Below, in pieces: positions 23,091-30,413 of a DNA stretch of 64,000 nucleotides (position 1 is its first letter; each line of letters starts with the position of its first letter). The stretch covers positions 124,001-188,000 of the forward strand of contig DWZP01000031.1 in assembly GCA_019117495.1 (NCBI GenBank), written 5' to 3'. The notes below the pieces were generated by a model that saw nothing but the letters and a program-made list of their open reading frames with translations, did not search any database and had not been told where the DNA came from. This DNA comes from Fusicatenibacter_A intestinipullorum (GTDB lineage: Bacteria > Bacillota > Negativicutes > Acidaminococcales > Acidaminococcaceae). A program made the position numbers and the translations under genes.

Positions 23091-23192
23091 AACCATAAAA
23101 ACGGCATGAGCAGATTCGTGGCTTTTGCTATTTATGGCAGTTCGCAACTTTTTTGCGTTGTTTGGCAAGTGATGCTGTTGGCTTCGTTTGCA

Positions 23193-23802
23193 GTTATAAC
23201 TTACGCATATCTGCGGATTGAAGATGTTTACTGCTTTATACGCCGTTGCAATCTCTTTGTTATAACTTACGCATATCTGCGGATTGAAGATTTCTGTTCC
23301 GCTTGCGGTGGAAAAGCTATCATCGTTATAACTTACGCATATCTGCGGATTGAAGAGATTCCTGCTGTGATTGTTTGTTGATTGCTTCCAGGTTATAACT
23401 TACGCATATCTGCGGATTGAAGAATACACTCACCTCCCATTCCGGCGGCACCGGCTGGTTATAACTTACGCATATCTGCGGATTGAAGAGTAGGTAATAG
23501 GCAGTGACGCAGGCAGCTATGCAGTTATAACTTACGCATATCTGCGGATTGAAGATTTTTAAACGTATCCGGAATAATATCCGACGCCGGTTATAACTTA
23601 CGCATATCTGCGGATTGAAGACAGCACTCCCAACCGTATCCTCGGATTCGACTGGCGTTATAACTTACGCATATCTGCGGATTGAAGAGTGTATGCTTGA
23701 TGTTACGGTTAGTGGTAATACGGTTATAACTTACGCATATCTGCAGATTGAAGACTTTACTTTGTGTATTTTCTGCGACGAAGTTATAACTTACGCATAT
23801 CT
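23193..23802 (+). CRISPR. CRISPR array, 9 full 32-nt repeats plus one truncated
   Basis: The repeat begins GTTATAACTTACGC and ends GGATTGAAGA (32 nt). Copies start at 23193, 23259, 23325, 23392, 23458, 23524, 23590, 23657 and 23723; the ninth has one change (GCGG to GCAG). A tenth (23783-23802) keeps only the first 20 nt. Spacers are 34, 34, 35, 34, 34, 34, 35, 34 and finally 28 nt. Identical repeats at the distal end and decay next to the nuclease gene place the leader at about 23093-23192, reading rightward. Within the repeat, CGCA-TATC-TGCG can form a small stem-loop. No spacer matches anything I noticed in this window. Confidence 0.97.
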
Positions 23803-23828
23803 ATCTATATTTTTATTTTGAGGTAACA

Positions 23829-25211
23829 ATGAGTATAAAAGCAATACGTTTAGAAATTGTCAAACCTTATAATGAATCTGATGCTGAAAATGTTGTAACA
23901 TGGAATGAATTGGGCGAAGCTTTGCGTGAAGTGCGTTATGCCTGCTCTAAGGCGCAAAACTATGTTATTACGGAAAGGTATTTGTGGGAAAGGTTTAAAA
24001 TAGATTATAAAAATCAAAATGGAGTTTATCCTGACCCAAAAGCTTTTAAAGAACGTACTAATTTATACTCGCAATTAACCAAAATGTTTCCGCATGTGGC
24101 ATCAAACATTATTAACCAGACTGACAGGCTTGCAACTAAAAAATGGAGTAATGAAAAGAAAGATGTTTTATCATTAAAAAGGTCTTTAACTTCTTTTAAA
24201 TTAGATGTACCAATACCTGTGCATTATGAAGGTTATAAAATTTTTAAAGTAAATGATAGTGAACGTGAAAAATATATAATTAGAGTAACTTTGCTGTCTA
24301 AAAAATCTGATAAGCAAATGGCTTACAATTTACTTTTAAAAGTTAAGGACAATTCTTCTAAAACTATATTGGACAGATTGATTAGCGAAGAATTAGACAG
24401 CAAAATAATACAGATTGTAAGTACAAATAAGAAAAAATGGTTTTGCATAATACCGTATGATTTTACCGAGAGGAATACAGAGGTTGTTGACGGCAGAATT
24501 ATGGGTATAGATTTAGGAATTGCAAAAGCCGTTTATTACGCTTTTAATGATTCGTATAAACGTGGAAGCATTGATGGCGGAGAGATAGAGCGTTTCCGTA
24601 AATCGGTACGTGCAAGGCGTATCACAATACAAAATCAAGGTAAATATTGTGGCGATGGCAGAATTGGTCATGGAGTAAAACGGCGTTTAAAGCCGGTTGA
24701 AATACTGCGTGAAAAAGAAAAGAATTTTAGAAACTTAATTAACCACCGTTATTCCCGTCATCTTGTTGAGATTGCCGTAAAGAACAAATGCGCCGTTATA
24801 CAAATGGAAGATTTAACAGGAATTACAAAAGATAATGCCTTTTTAAAGGACTGGCCATATTATGATTTACAGCAAAAAATAAAAGAAAAAGCAGCTGAAT
24901 ACGGAATTTTATTTAAGACGATTAATCCATATAAAACAAGCCAGCGTTGCTCGCGCTGCGGTTATATAGATAGAGAAAACCGTCCGGAACAATCTGTATT
25001 TGTTTGCCAAAATTGTGGTTATGGATCTTTGTATCTTTGTGAAAATTGCAACAAAGAACAAAATCATGCTGGAATATGTGATACTTGTGGAGGAAAAACA
25101 AATTTAATTACTGTTAATGCAGATTACAATGCTGCCAAAAATATAGCAACTGAAAATATCGAAGAAATTATCAAAAAAGAAATGGGTAAGGAGTATAATC
25201 CACCTAAATAA
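23829..25211 (+). CDS. compact Cas12f-like (type V-F/V-U) RNA-guided nuclease
   Basis: A 460-residue TnpB-derived nuclease, the right size for Cas12f and far smaller than Cas12a. RuvC-I is MGIDLGIAKAVYYAF with D228; RuvC-II is CAVIQMEDLTGI with E327; RuvC-III is NADYNAAKNIA with D432: all three catalytic acids are present. The zinc-binding target-nucleic-acid domain has C374/C377 and C393/C396. An insert right after it adds C404/C407 and C417/C420, a second CxxC pair I do not expect in TnpB. The N-terminal 1-215 would form the wedge/recognition lobe. The start (TGAGGT upstream) is 26 nt after the truncated last repeat. No cas1, cas2 or cas4 is nearby. A TnpB transposase is the alternative, but the array and tracrRNA argue for a CRISPR effector. 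Confidence 0.85.
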   Translation: MSIKAIRLEIVKPYNESDAENVVTWNELGEALREVRYACSKAQNYVITERYLWERFKIDYKNQNGVYPDPKAFKERTNLYSQLTKMFPHVASNIINQTDRLATKKWSNEKKDVLSLKRSLTSFKLDVPIPVHYEGYKIFKVNDSEREKYIIRVTLLSKKSDKQMAYNLLLKVKDNSSKTILDRLISEELDSKIIQIVSTNKKKWFCIIPYDFTERNTEVVDGRIMGIDLGIAKAVYYAFNDSYKRGSIDGGEIERFRKSVRARRITIQNQGKYCGDGRIGHGVKRRLKPVEILREKEKNFRNLINHRYSRHLVEIAVKNKCAVIQMEDLTGITKDNAFLKDWPYYDLQQKIKEKAAEYGILFKTINPYKTSQRCSRCGYIDRENRPEQSVFVCQNCGYGSLYLCENCNKEQNHAGICDTCGGKTNLITVNADYNAAKNIATENIEEIIKKEMGKEYNPPK

Positions 25212-25218
25212 AACAAAA

Positions 25219-25250
25219 AGGCATGGACGCAAAATCCATGCCTGAATTTT
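25219..25250. terminator. bidirectional terminator between the nuclease and the symporter
   Basis: AGGCATGGA (25219-25227) pairs with TCCATGCCT (25235-25243), flanked by A and T runs; serves the convergent genes on both strands. Confidence 0.85.
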
Positions 25251-25262
25251 TAGCTTTCTGTA

Positions 25263-26486
25263 TTAATGTACCAATTTAACGCCGGTGCGCGCTTCGATAT
25301 CTTTTTCACCCTTGTCTACAAGAAAGGAAACTACGGCGTCGCCGGTGATGTTAACGCAGGTACGCGGCATATCAAGGATACGGTCGATACCGGCGATAAG
25401 GGCAGAGCCTTCAAGCGGCAGGCCAACGGCGGTTAAAATCATGGTAAGCATGATAAACCCTGCGCCCGGTACGCCTGCGGTGCCGATAGAGGCCAGTGTG
25501 CCGGTAAGCACGATGGTAAGCATTTGGGCAGAGTTAAGGTCTACGCCGTAAAGCTGGGCAACAAACAAAGCGCATACGCCCTGGTAAACTGCGGTGCCGT
25601 CCATATTAATGGTTGCGCCGAGCGGCAGCACAAAGCTGGAAACTTCTTTGGAAACGCCCATTTTCTGCACGCAGGCAAGGTTTACCGGTAAAGTACCGTT
25701 AGACGAGCAGCTGGTAAAAGCAAGCAGCTGCGCCGGTGCAAGGCCTTTAAAGAATTTAAGCGGGCTGAATTTGCCGATAACTTTCAGCATGCCGCCGTAT
25801 ACAAATACAGCGTGCAAAAAGCAGCCAAGGTAAACGGCAACGATAACTTTTAACAGCGGCAGCAGCACGGCCGGGCCGTTGGAAGCAACTACCGGGGTAA
25901 TCAGGCCGAATACGCCAATGGGGGCAAAGTCCATAATAATGCCTACAATTTTGTAGGATACTTCAGCAAGGCCGTTAATGGTGTTTTTAAAAGTATCGGC
26001 AGGTTCGCCAACCATGGAAATGCCAAGGCCGAGGAACAGTGCAAAAACGATAATTTGCAGCATATCTGCCTTCAGCATGGATTCTATCGGGTTGGTGGGG
26101 AAAATATTAACGATAACCTGCATTAAAGGCGGTGCGTCTTTGGCGGAGGCAACAAGCCCTTCGGCGGGCAGGTTCATGCCTGCGCCCGGTTCAATTACAC
26201 TGCCCAAAATAAGGCCCAGCACAATTGCAAAAGCCGTTGTTACAAGGTAGTAAATAACGGTTTTCATACCGATGCGGCGGATTTTTTTAATATCGCCCAG
26301 GCTGCACATGCCCATAACGAGCGAAGCAAAAACCATCGGTACGATTGTCATTTTAATCATGTTCATAAAAATAGCGCCGAAGGGGGCAATCCACGTTTTG
26401 GCAAATTCGGCCCCGTCTGCGCCAAGCAGCAGCCCGGCAACAACGCCAAGCACCAGTGCTGCCATAATTCTTGTTGATAACTTCAT
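25263..26486 (-). CDS. dicarboxylate/amino acid:cation symporter (DAACS family)
   Basis: A 407-residue membrane symporter of the GltP/DctA family, importing C4-dicarboxylates or acidic amino acids with Na+ or H+. Hairpin and binding motifs are present: SCSSNGTLPV (hairpin HP1, SSSxxTLP type), NMDGTAVYQG (unwound helix 7), GTAGVPGAGF (HP2) and DMPRTCVNITGD (helix 8; the family norm is DxxRTxxNVxGD). With malic enzyme and fumarase in the window, dicarboxylate is the likelier substrate. ATG follows AGGAGGCTTTATA. A GTATAC-centred palindrome lies just upstream of its promoter. Confidence 0.92.
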   Translation of the reverse strand: MKLSTRIMAALVLGVVAGLLLGADGAEFAKTWIAPFGAIFMNMIKMTIVPMVFASLVMGMCSLGDIKKIRRIGMKTVIYYLVTTAFAIVLGLILGSVIEPGAGMNLPAEGLVASAKDAPPLMQVIVNIFPTNPIESMLKADMLQIIVFALFLGLGISMVGEPADTFKNTINGLAEVSYKIVGIIMDFAPIGVFGLITPVVASNGPAVLLPLLKVIVAVYLGCFLHAVFVYGGMLKVIGKFSPLKFFKGLAPAQLLAFTSCSSNGTLPVNLACVQKMGVSKEVSSFVLPLGATINMDGTAVYQGVCALFVAQLYGVDLNSAQMLTIVLTGTLASIGTAGVPGAGFIMLTMILTAVGLPLEGSALIAGIDRILDMPRTCVNITGDAVVSFLVDKGEKDIEARTGVKLVH

Positions 26487-26532
26487 TATAAAGCCTCCTA
26501 AATATGTAAAAAATATATTATAACAAATTTGT

Positions 26533-26573
26533 ATTATATCAAAAAAATAATCAAAAACAAAATTGTATACAAT
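26533..26573 (-). promoter_or_regulatory. promoter and palindromic operator of the symporter
   Basis: Minus strand: TTGTTT (26560-26555), 16-nt spacer, perfect TATAAT (26538-26533). Directly upstream is the perfect palindrome ATTGTATACAAT (26562-26573), which fits the general GntR-family operator form (GT-MK-AC core). Confidence 0.6.
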
Positions 26574-26597
26574 ATTTTTGATAGAGGAAGCTAAAAT

Positions 26598-26618
26598 GAA
26601 AAAAGCCGCTGGAGCGGC
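26598..26618 (-). terminator. terminator of the PAP2 phosphatase gene
   Basis: GCCGC (26605-26609) pairs with GCGGC (26614-26618); on the minus strand the stem is followed by TTTTTT, just past the stop of the phosphatase gene. Confidence 0.75.
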
Positions 26619-26621
26619 ATT

Positions 26622-27158
26622 TTAATTTTGCTTGAAGCGGTGCAGCGATTTGATTGCAAGCATACTGCCAAACCAGGCCGTAATAATGCCGCCCAAAACA
26701 TCAAGCGGGTAATGCACGCCGAGGTACAGGCGCGAAAAGGCAACCATTACGGCCAGCAGCATAATGGGCAGACCGAAAAATTTGGGCAGCAGTTTGTAAT
26801 ACACAAAGGCGCAGGCAAAGGCAGCGGTGGTGTGCCCGGAAGGAAAGGAGTAGCCCGAAGCGTGCGTAATAAGCGGAATAATCTGCGGCAGCACCTCAAA
26901 AGGGCGTGGGCGCATAACGGCGTTTTTTAAAATAACATTGCTGATAAACGTGCTTAACACAAGTGCGGCAATGGCGGTTATGCCTGCGGTGCGCGTTTTG
27001 GAATTAAGCGCAAGAAGAATGCCCGTAAAAATCCAAAACCAGCCCAAATCGCCCAAAAAGCTTATGCCGCGCCAGAAGCTGTGCAGCGGTTCATAACGCA
27101 AAGCATCCTGTATGTAAAGCAAAAGGCGTGTGTCAAGTTCTGCCAGGTAAGCCATCAT
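26622..27158 (-). CDS. PAP2-family membrane phosphatase
   Basis: A 178-residue membrane phosphatase with about five helices. The three PAP2 motifs are in order: KNAVMRPRP (KxxxxxRP), YSFPSGHTTAA (PSGH) and SRLYLGVHYPLDVLGG (SRxxxxxHxxxD). Such enzymes dephosphorylate undecaprenyl pyrophosphate or phosphatidylglycerol phosphate on the outer face of the inner membrane. Two adjacent ATGs exist; the second (27155) is slightly better placed behind GGAGG. It stands alone. Confidence 0.9.
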   Translation of the reverse strand: MMAYLAELDTRLLLYIQDALRYEPLHSFWRGISFLGDLGWFWIFTGILLALNSKTRTAGITAIAALVLSTFISNVILKNAVMRPRPFEVLPQIIPLITHASGYSFPSGHTTAAFACAFVYYKLLPKFFGLPIMLLAVMVAFSRLYLGVHYPLDVLGGIITAWFGSMLAIKSLHRFKQN

Positions 27159-27223
27159 TCTTCCTCCTTTCCGGCTGCGCCTTGTTTTTATTTTTATAAT
27201 AACACATACAGATTAAATTAGTA

Positions 27224-29881
27224 TTAAACTGCACGTTTTAAAATCTTGGCGATAAGTTTACAAACTTCAATCTGTACTATCGAAAGCAGGGAGAGCGCAA
27301 AAACAACAAACCACATATCGCAGCTTAAATCAGTAAGTTTAAACGCTTGCTGCAAGACAGGTATTAGTAAAATGGCAGCCATCAATGCAACGCTGGCAGT
27401 AAAGCTCAGCCAAAGCCAAGGGTTATGCCCTTCGGCACGTACCCAGATATATTCAGTGTTAGAGCGTTGGTTTAAAGCACGCAATAATTGCGAAAACGCA
27501 AGTACGCAAAACGCCATGGTTTGACCGACGGCGTGGCTTAATGTGCTGCTGCCGATATGGTAAGCCGTTAATGTAAGGATAGCCACAAAAATACCTTGTA
27601 CAGCCACGCGGGTCAGCAAGTCTTTTTCAAACAGCGTGCCGCTTTTTACAGGTTTATGCTTCATTATATTTTTGCTTGCCGGGTCTACGCCTAATGCAAG
27701 CGCAGGCAGCGTGGCTGTGGCAAGGTTAACCCATAAAATGTGTACTGCTAAAAGCGGAGCGTTCCAGTTAAAAAGAGTGGCAATGAACAGCGTTGTAATT
27801 TCGGCAATGTTGCCTGCCAGTAAAAACTGAATTACTTTTTGTAGGTTGCGGTATACGCGGCGGCCTTCTTTAATTGCATAAGCAATAGTGGTAAAGCTGT
27901 CGTCTAAAAGTATCATATCCGAAGAAGTTTTAGCAACGTCAGTACCGGTAATGCCCATGGCAACGCCAATGTCGGCAGCTTTTAAAGCCGGGGAGTCGTT
28001 AACGCCGTCACCGGTCATGGCGGTAATTTCGCCGTTGCGTTTTAACGCTTGAATAATGCGCAGTTTATCGGTAGGGGATACGCGCGCAAAAACAGCAGCT
28101 TTTTTTACTGCAAGGTCAAGTTCAGCATCGGTCATGGCATTAAGCCTGCTACCGCTGATAATTTCATTGCCACTGTGACAGATGCCGAGTTCTTGGGCAA
28201 TGGCAGCCGCCGTTATTTCGTGGTCACCTGTAATCATTATTGTGCGGATACCGGCTTCGCAGCAGGTACGTACGGCGGCGGCAACTTCTTTACGCGGCGG
28301 GTCTATCATACCGGCAATGCCGGTAAAGGTTAAAGTGTGTTCAAGATTTTCACTGCTGTTTTGCGGTACGGCAGTAAGCGTTTTACTGGCAAAACCAAGC
28401 ACACGCAAAGCCTGCTGCGACATTTTAGTGGCAAGCGCAAGTATAGCTTCCTTGTCTTTATTTGTAATTGTGCGTACACCCTGTGCCGTTAAAATATGCG
28501 TGCACAGCGGAAGCATTTCATCTACAGCGCCTTTGGTATAAGCGGTAAGCTGCCCATTGATGTTATGTACCGTTGTCATGCGTTTGCGTGCGGAGTCAAA
28601 CGGTTGTTCAAATAAGCGAGGGTATTTATTCTCTAAATCATCATGGTTAACGCCAAATTTTTGAGCCAGGTAAATTAACGCACCTTCCGTTGGGTCGCCG
28701 ATAATTTCACCTTTGCGGTCAGGGTCGAAGCTGGCGTCATTACAAAGTGCGGCGGCAAAAATAAGTTCGCGGTAAACTTCGGGGTGCTTCATAGCTGCGG
28801 CATCAGCTTCTACGGCAGTTTGTTTGTTAAAATCGCCGTTCATGGCAAGCTGCGTTACTGTCATTTTGTTCAGCGTTAATGTGCCGGTTTTATCCGTACA
28901 GATTACGGTTGCGCTGCCGAGTGTTTCAACGGAGGGGAGTTTGCGTACCAGTGCGTTCTTTTTAGCCATACGTTGTACGCCCAGTGCCATTACGATGGTT
29001 GCAGTTGCGGGCAAGCCTTCCGGGATAATGGAAATAGCAAGCGAAACGGCAATTAAAAACTGCGGTACCAGCGGTCTGTCATAAAATGCGCCAAGCGCGA
29101 AGATGAGCACGCAAACGATAAGGCCCGCTATGGTTAATGCTTTACCGGCGGCATTCAGTTTGCGTTTCAGCGGTGTGTCAAATTCGTCTTGTCCGTCCAG
29201 TAATGCGGCAATGCTGCCGACTTCGGTGTGCATACCGGTAGCAGCAGCAATACCAGTGGCTCGCCCATAGGTTACAATGCCAGAAGCATAAGCCATATTA
29301 ACACGGTCGCCAAGAGGGCACTCTTCTTTAAGTATGGCGGCAGCGTCTTTCGTGGAGGCTACGGATTCGCCGGTCAAAGAAGCTTCCTGTATTTGCAAAT
29401 TAACGCTGTCAATCAGGCGCAGGTCGGCGGGAACCATATCGCCGTCTCTTAAAAACACAATGTCACCGGGTACGACTTCTTTTGCCGGTATAACGCTTTC
29501 TTCGCCATCACGCAGTACGCGCGCTGTGGGTGCTGATATGCCGCGCAGCGCTTCAAGTGCGGATTGTGCCTTTTTCTCCTGTACAATACCAATAAAAGCA
29601 TTAACTATAACGATAGTAAAAATTACTGCCGCTTCAATTGTTTCGCCAAGTAAAAATGATAATCCTGCGGCGGCGACAAGAATCAATACCATCGGGTCGG
29701 TAATTTGTTCTTTAAGCATTGCCGTAATAGCTTTTGGCGGCTTGGCTTTAAGCTCGTTGTAACCGTACTGTTTCAGGCGTTCTGCTGCCTGCACATCGCT
29801 AAGCCCTTTAGCAGAACCTTGCAAGGTGTGGTAAACTTGTTCTAAATTTTGTGCGTAGGTGTTTTTACTGTGATAATCCAT
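27224..29881 (-). CDS. P-type cation-transporting ATPase, type II (Ca2+/PMR1-like)
   Basis: An 885-residue ion pump. Domain order is typical of P-type II ATPases: N-terminal cation-ATPase segment (1-60), actuator TGES at 170-173, membrane ion site PEGLPA (287-292), phosphorylation D330 in DKTGTLT, hinge TGDGVNDSPALKAADIGVAMG and four C-terminal helices. The PEGLPA site and overall form match calcium/manganese pumps (SERCA/PMR1 side) rather than heavy-metal types; the ion is not proven. The ribosome site AAGGAG is 13 nt from ATG. The mRNA begins with a leader ORF and a terminator-like hairpin (29948-30059), suggesting attenuation. Confidence 0.92.
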   Translation of the reverse strand: MDYHSKNTYAQNLEQVYHTLQGSAKGLSDVQAAERLKQYGYNELKAKPPKAITAMLKEQITDPMVLILVAAAGLSFLLGETIEAAVIFTIVIVNAFIGIVQEKKAQSALEALRGISAPTARVLRDGEESVIPAKEVVPGDIVFLRDGDMVPADLRLIDSVNLQIQEASLTGESVASTKDAAAILKEECPLGDRVNMAYASGIVTYGRATGIAAATGMHTEVGSIAALLDGQDEFDTPLKRKLNAAGKALTIAGLIVCVLIFALGAFYDRPLVPQFLIAVSLAISIIPEGLPATATIVMALGVQRMAKKNALVRKLPSVETLGSATVICTDKTGTLTLNKMTVTQLAMNGDFNKQTAVEADAAAMKHPEVYRELIFAAALCNDASFDPDRKGEIIGDPTEGALIYLAQKFGVNHDDLENKYPRLFEQPFDSARKRMTTVHNINGQLTAYTKGAVDEMLPLCTHILTAQGVRTITNKDKEAILALATKMSQQALRVLGFASKTLTAVPQNSSENLEHTLTFTGIAGMIDPPRKEVAAAVRTCCEAGIRTIMITGDHEITAAAIAQELGICHSGNEIISGSRLNAMTDAELDLAVKKAAVFARVSPTDKLRIIQALKRNGEITAMTGDGVNDSPALKAADIGVAMGITGTDVAKTSSDMILLDDSFTTIAYAIKEGRRVYRNLQKVIQFLLAGNIAEITTLFIATLFNWNAPLLAVHILWVNLATATLPALALGVDPASKNIMKHKPVKSGTLFEKDLLTRVAVQGIFVAILTLTAYHIGSSTLSHAVGQTMAFCVLAFSQLLRALNQRSNTEYIWVRAEGHNPWLWLSFTASVALMAAILLIPVLQQAFKLTDLSCDMWFVVFALSLLSIVQIEVCKLIAKILKRAV

Positions 29882-29947
29882 AAAGGATTCATCACTCCTT
29901 TCATAAATTTAATTTTATTTTGTGCGCTGTACGCTCTTTTGGCAGAG

Positions 29948-29991
29948 AAAAAGGCATAGCCTGCAGCCCTTAAAGGACGCAGGTTATGCCT
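29948..29991 (-). terminator. terminator-like attenuator hairpin in the P-type ATPase leader
   Basis: On the minus strand AGGCATA (29991-29985), a mismatch, CCTGC, a 14-nt loop, GCAGG, a mismatch and TATGCCT (29958-29952), followed by TTTTC: an intrinsic terminator about 70 nt before the ATPase start. No minus-strand gene other than the 29-codon leader ends here. The leader stop codon (29972-29970) is in the loop, so a ribosome finishing the leader would cover the 5' arm and block the terminator. Confidence 0.7.
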
Positions 29992-30059
29992 GAAAAAAGT
30001 AATTTTAAATTTTTAGCACCGTTCTTTCGGTGAGGGTCACTGTCATTAGAGGCAGTCAT
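29970..30059 (-). CDS. putative 29-aa leader peptide of the P-type ATPase gene
   Basis: A short frame starting MTASNDSDPHRKNG, with ribosome site AAAGGAAA about 9 nt upstream, running into the attenuator hairpin and stopping in its loop. The first nine residues are rich in Asn, Asp, Ser and Pro, reminiscent of the acidic/proline-rich leaders (such as mgtL) that stall or destabilise ribosomes at low magnesium. I do not recognise it as a known peptide. Function is inferred from position: promoter at 30116-30144, leader ORF, terminator, then the ion pump. Confidence 0.5.
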   Translation of the reverse strand: MTASNDSDPHRKNGAKNLKLLFSGITCVL

Positions 30060-30115
30060 TGTAATTTTCCTTTCCAAATACGTGAAGAAACTAAATAGTA
30101 AATCTTATTGGTTGT

Positions 30116-30144
30116 ATGTTAGCATAGCTTTACTCTCTTGTCAA
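30116..30144 (-). promoter_or_regulatory. promoter of the leader peptide/P-type ATPase mRNA
   Basis: Minus strand: perfect TTGACA (30144-30139), 17-nt spacer, TAACAT (30121-30116). Transcription would start near 30109, giving an untranslated leader of about 228 nt before the ATPase, including the leader ORF and terminator. Confidence 0.65.
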
Positions 30145-30222
30145 GACAGCAAAGGTGAATTTTTTTGATGCTTTAGCTATATGTTATGTTCGTTTTTAGT
30201 GAACAATTTGCATTATGGTGCG

Positions 30223-30251
30223 TAGTTAATATTTGTGCGGCTGTGTATAAT
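30223..30251 (+). promoter_or_regulatory. candidate promoter of the hydantoinase operon
   Basis: Weak TAGTTA (30223-30228), 17-nt spacer, perfect TATAAT (30246-30251). The stretch 30252-30400 to the start codon holds nothing else I recognise. Confidence 0.45.
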
Positions 30252-30413
30252 CAATAAAATAAAAGTACGACACAATGAAATGTGGCATTGGGTTTTTAGC
30301 AATATTTAATAAGAAAAACGGTAAAAATAAAAGCAAATATTCATAGCAGGCAGGTATTTTTTGCCTGCATATTGAATTATTACACGTTGAGTCTTACGGA
30401 AAGAGGTGAGATT

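Noticed and set aside
23225..23782. Self-targeting spacers
   Set aside because: No spacer was seen to match any other part of this window by eye; the rest of the genome could not be examined.
23829..25211. IS605-type TnpB transposase next to an unrelated array
   Set aside because: No TnpA, no transposon end structures seen, and the upstream tracrRNA-like scaffold and anti-repeat tie the gene to the array. Not fully excluded.
29948..30059. Known metal riboswitch (M-box or yybP-ykoY) in the P-type ATPase leader
   Set aside because: None of the conserved cores of those riboswitches could be found; the leader ORF plus terminator explains the region better.
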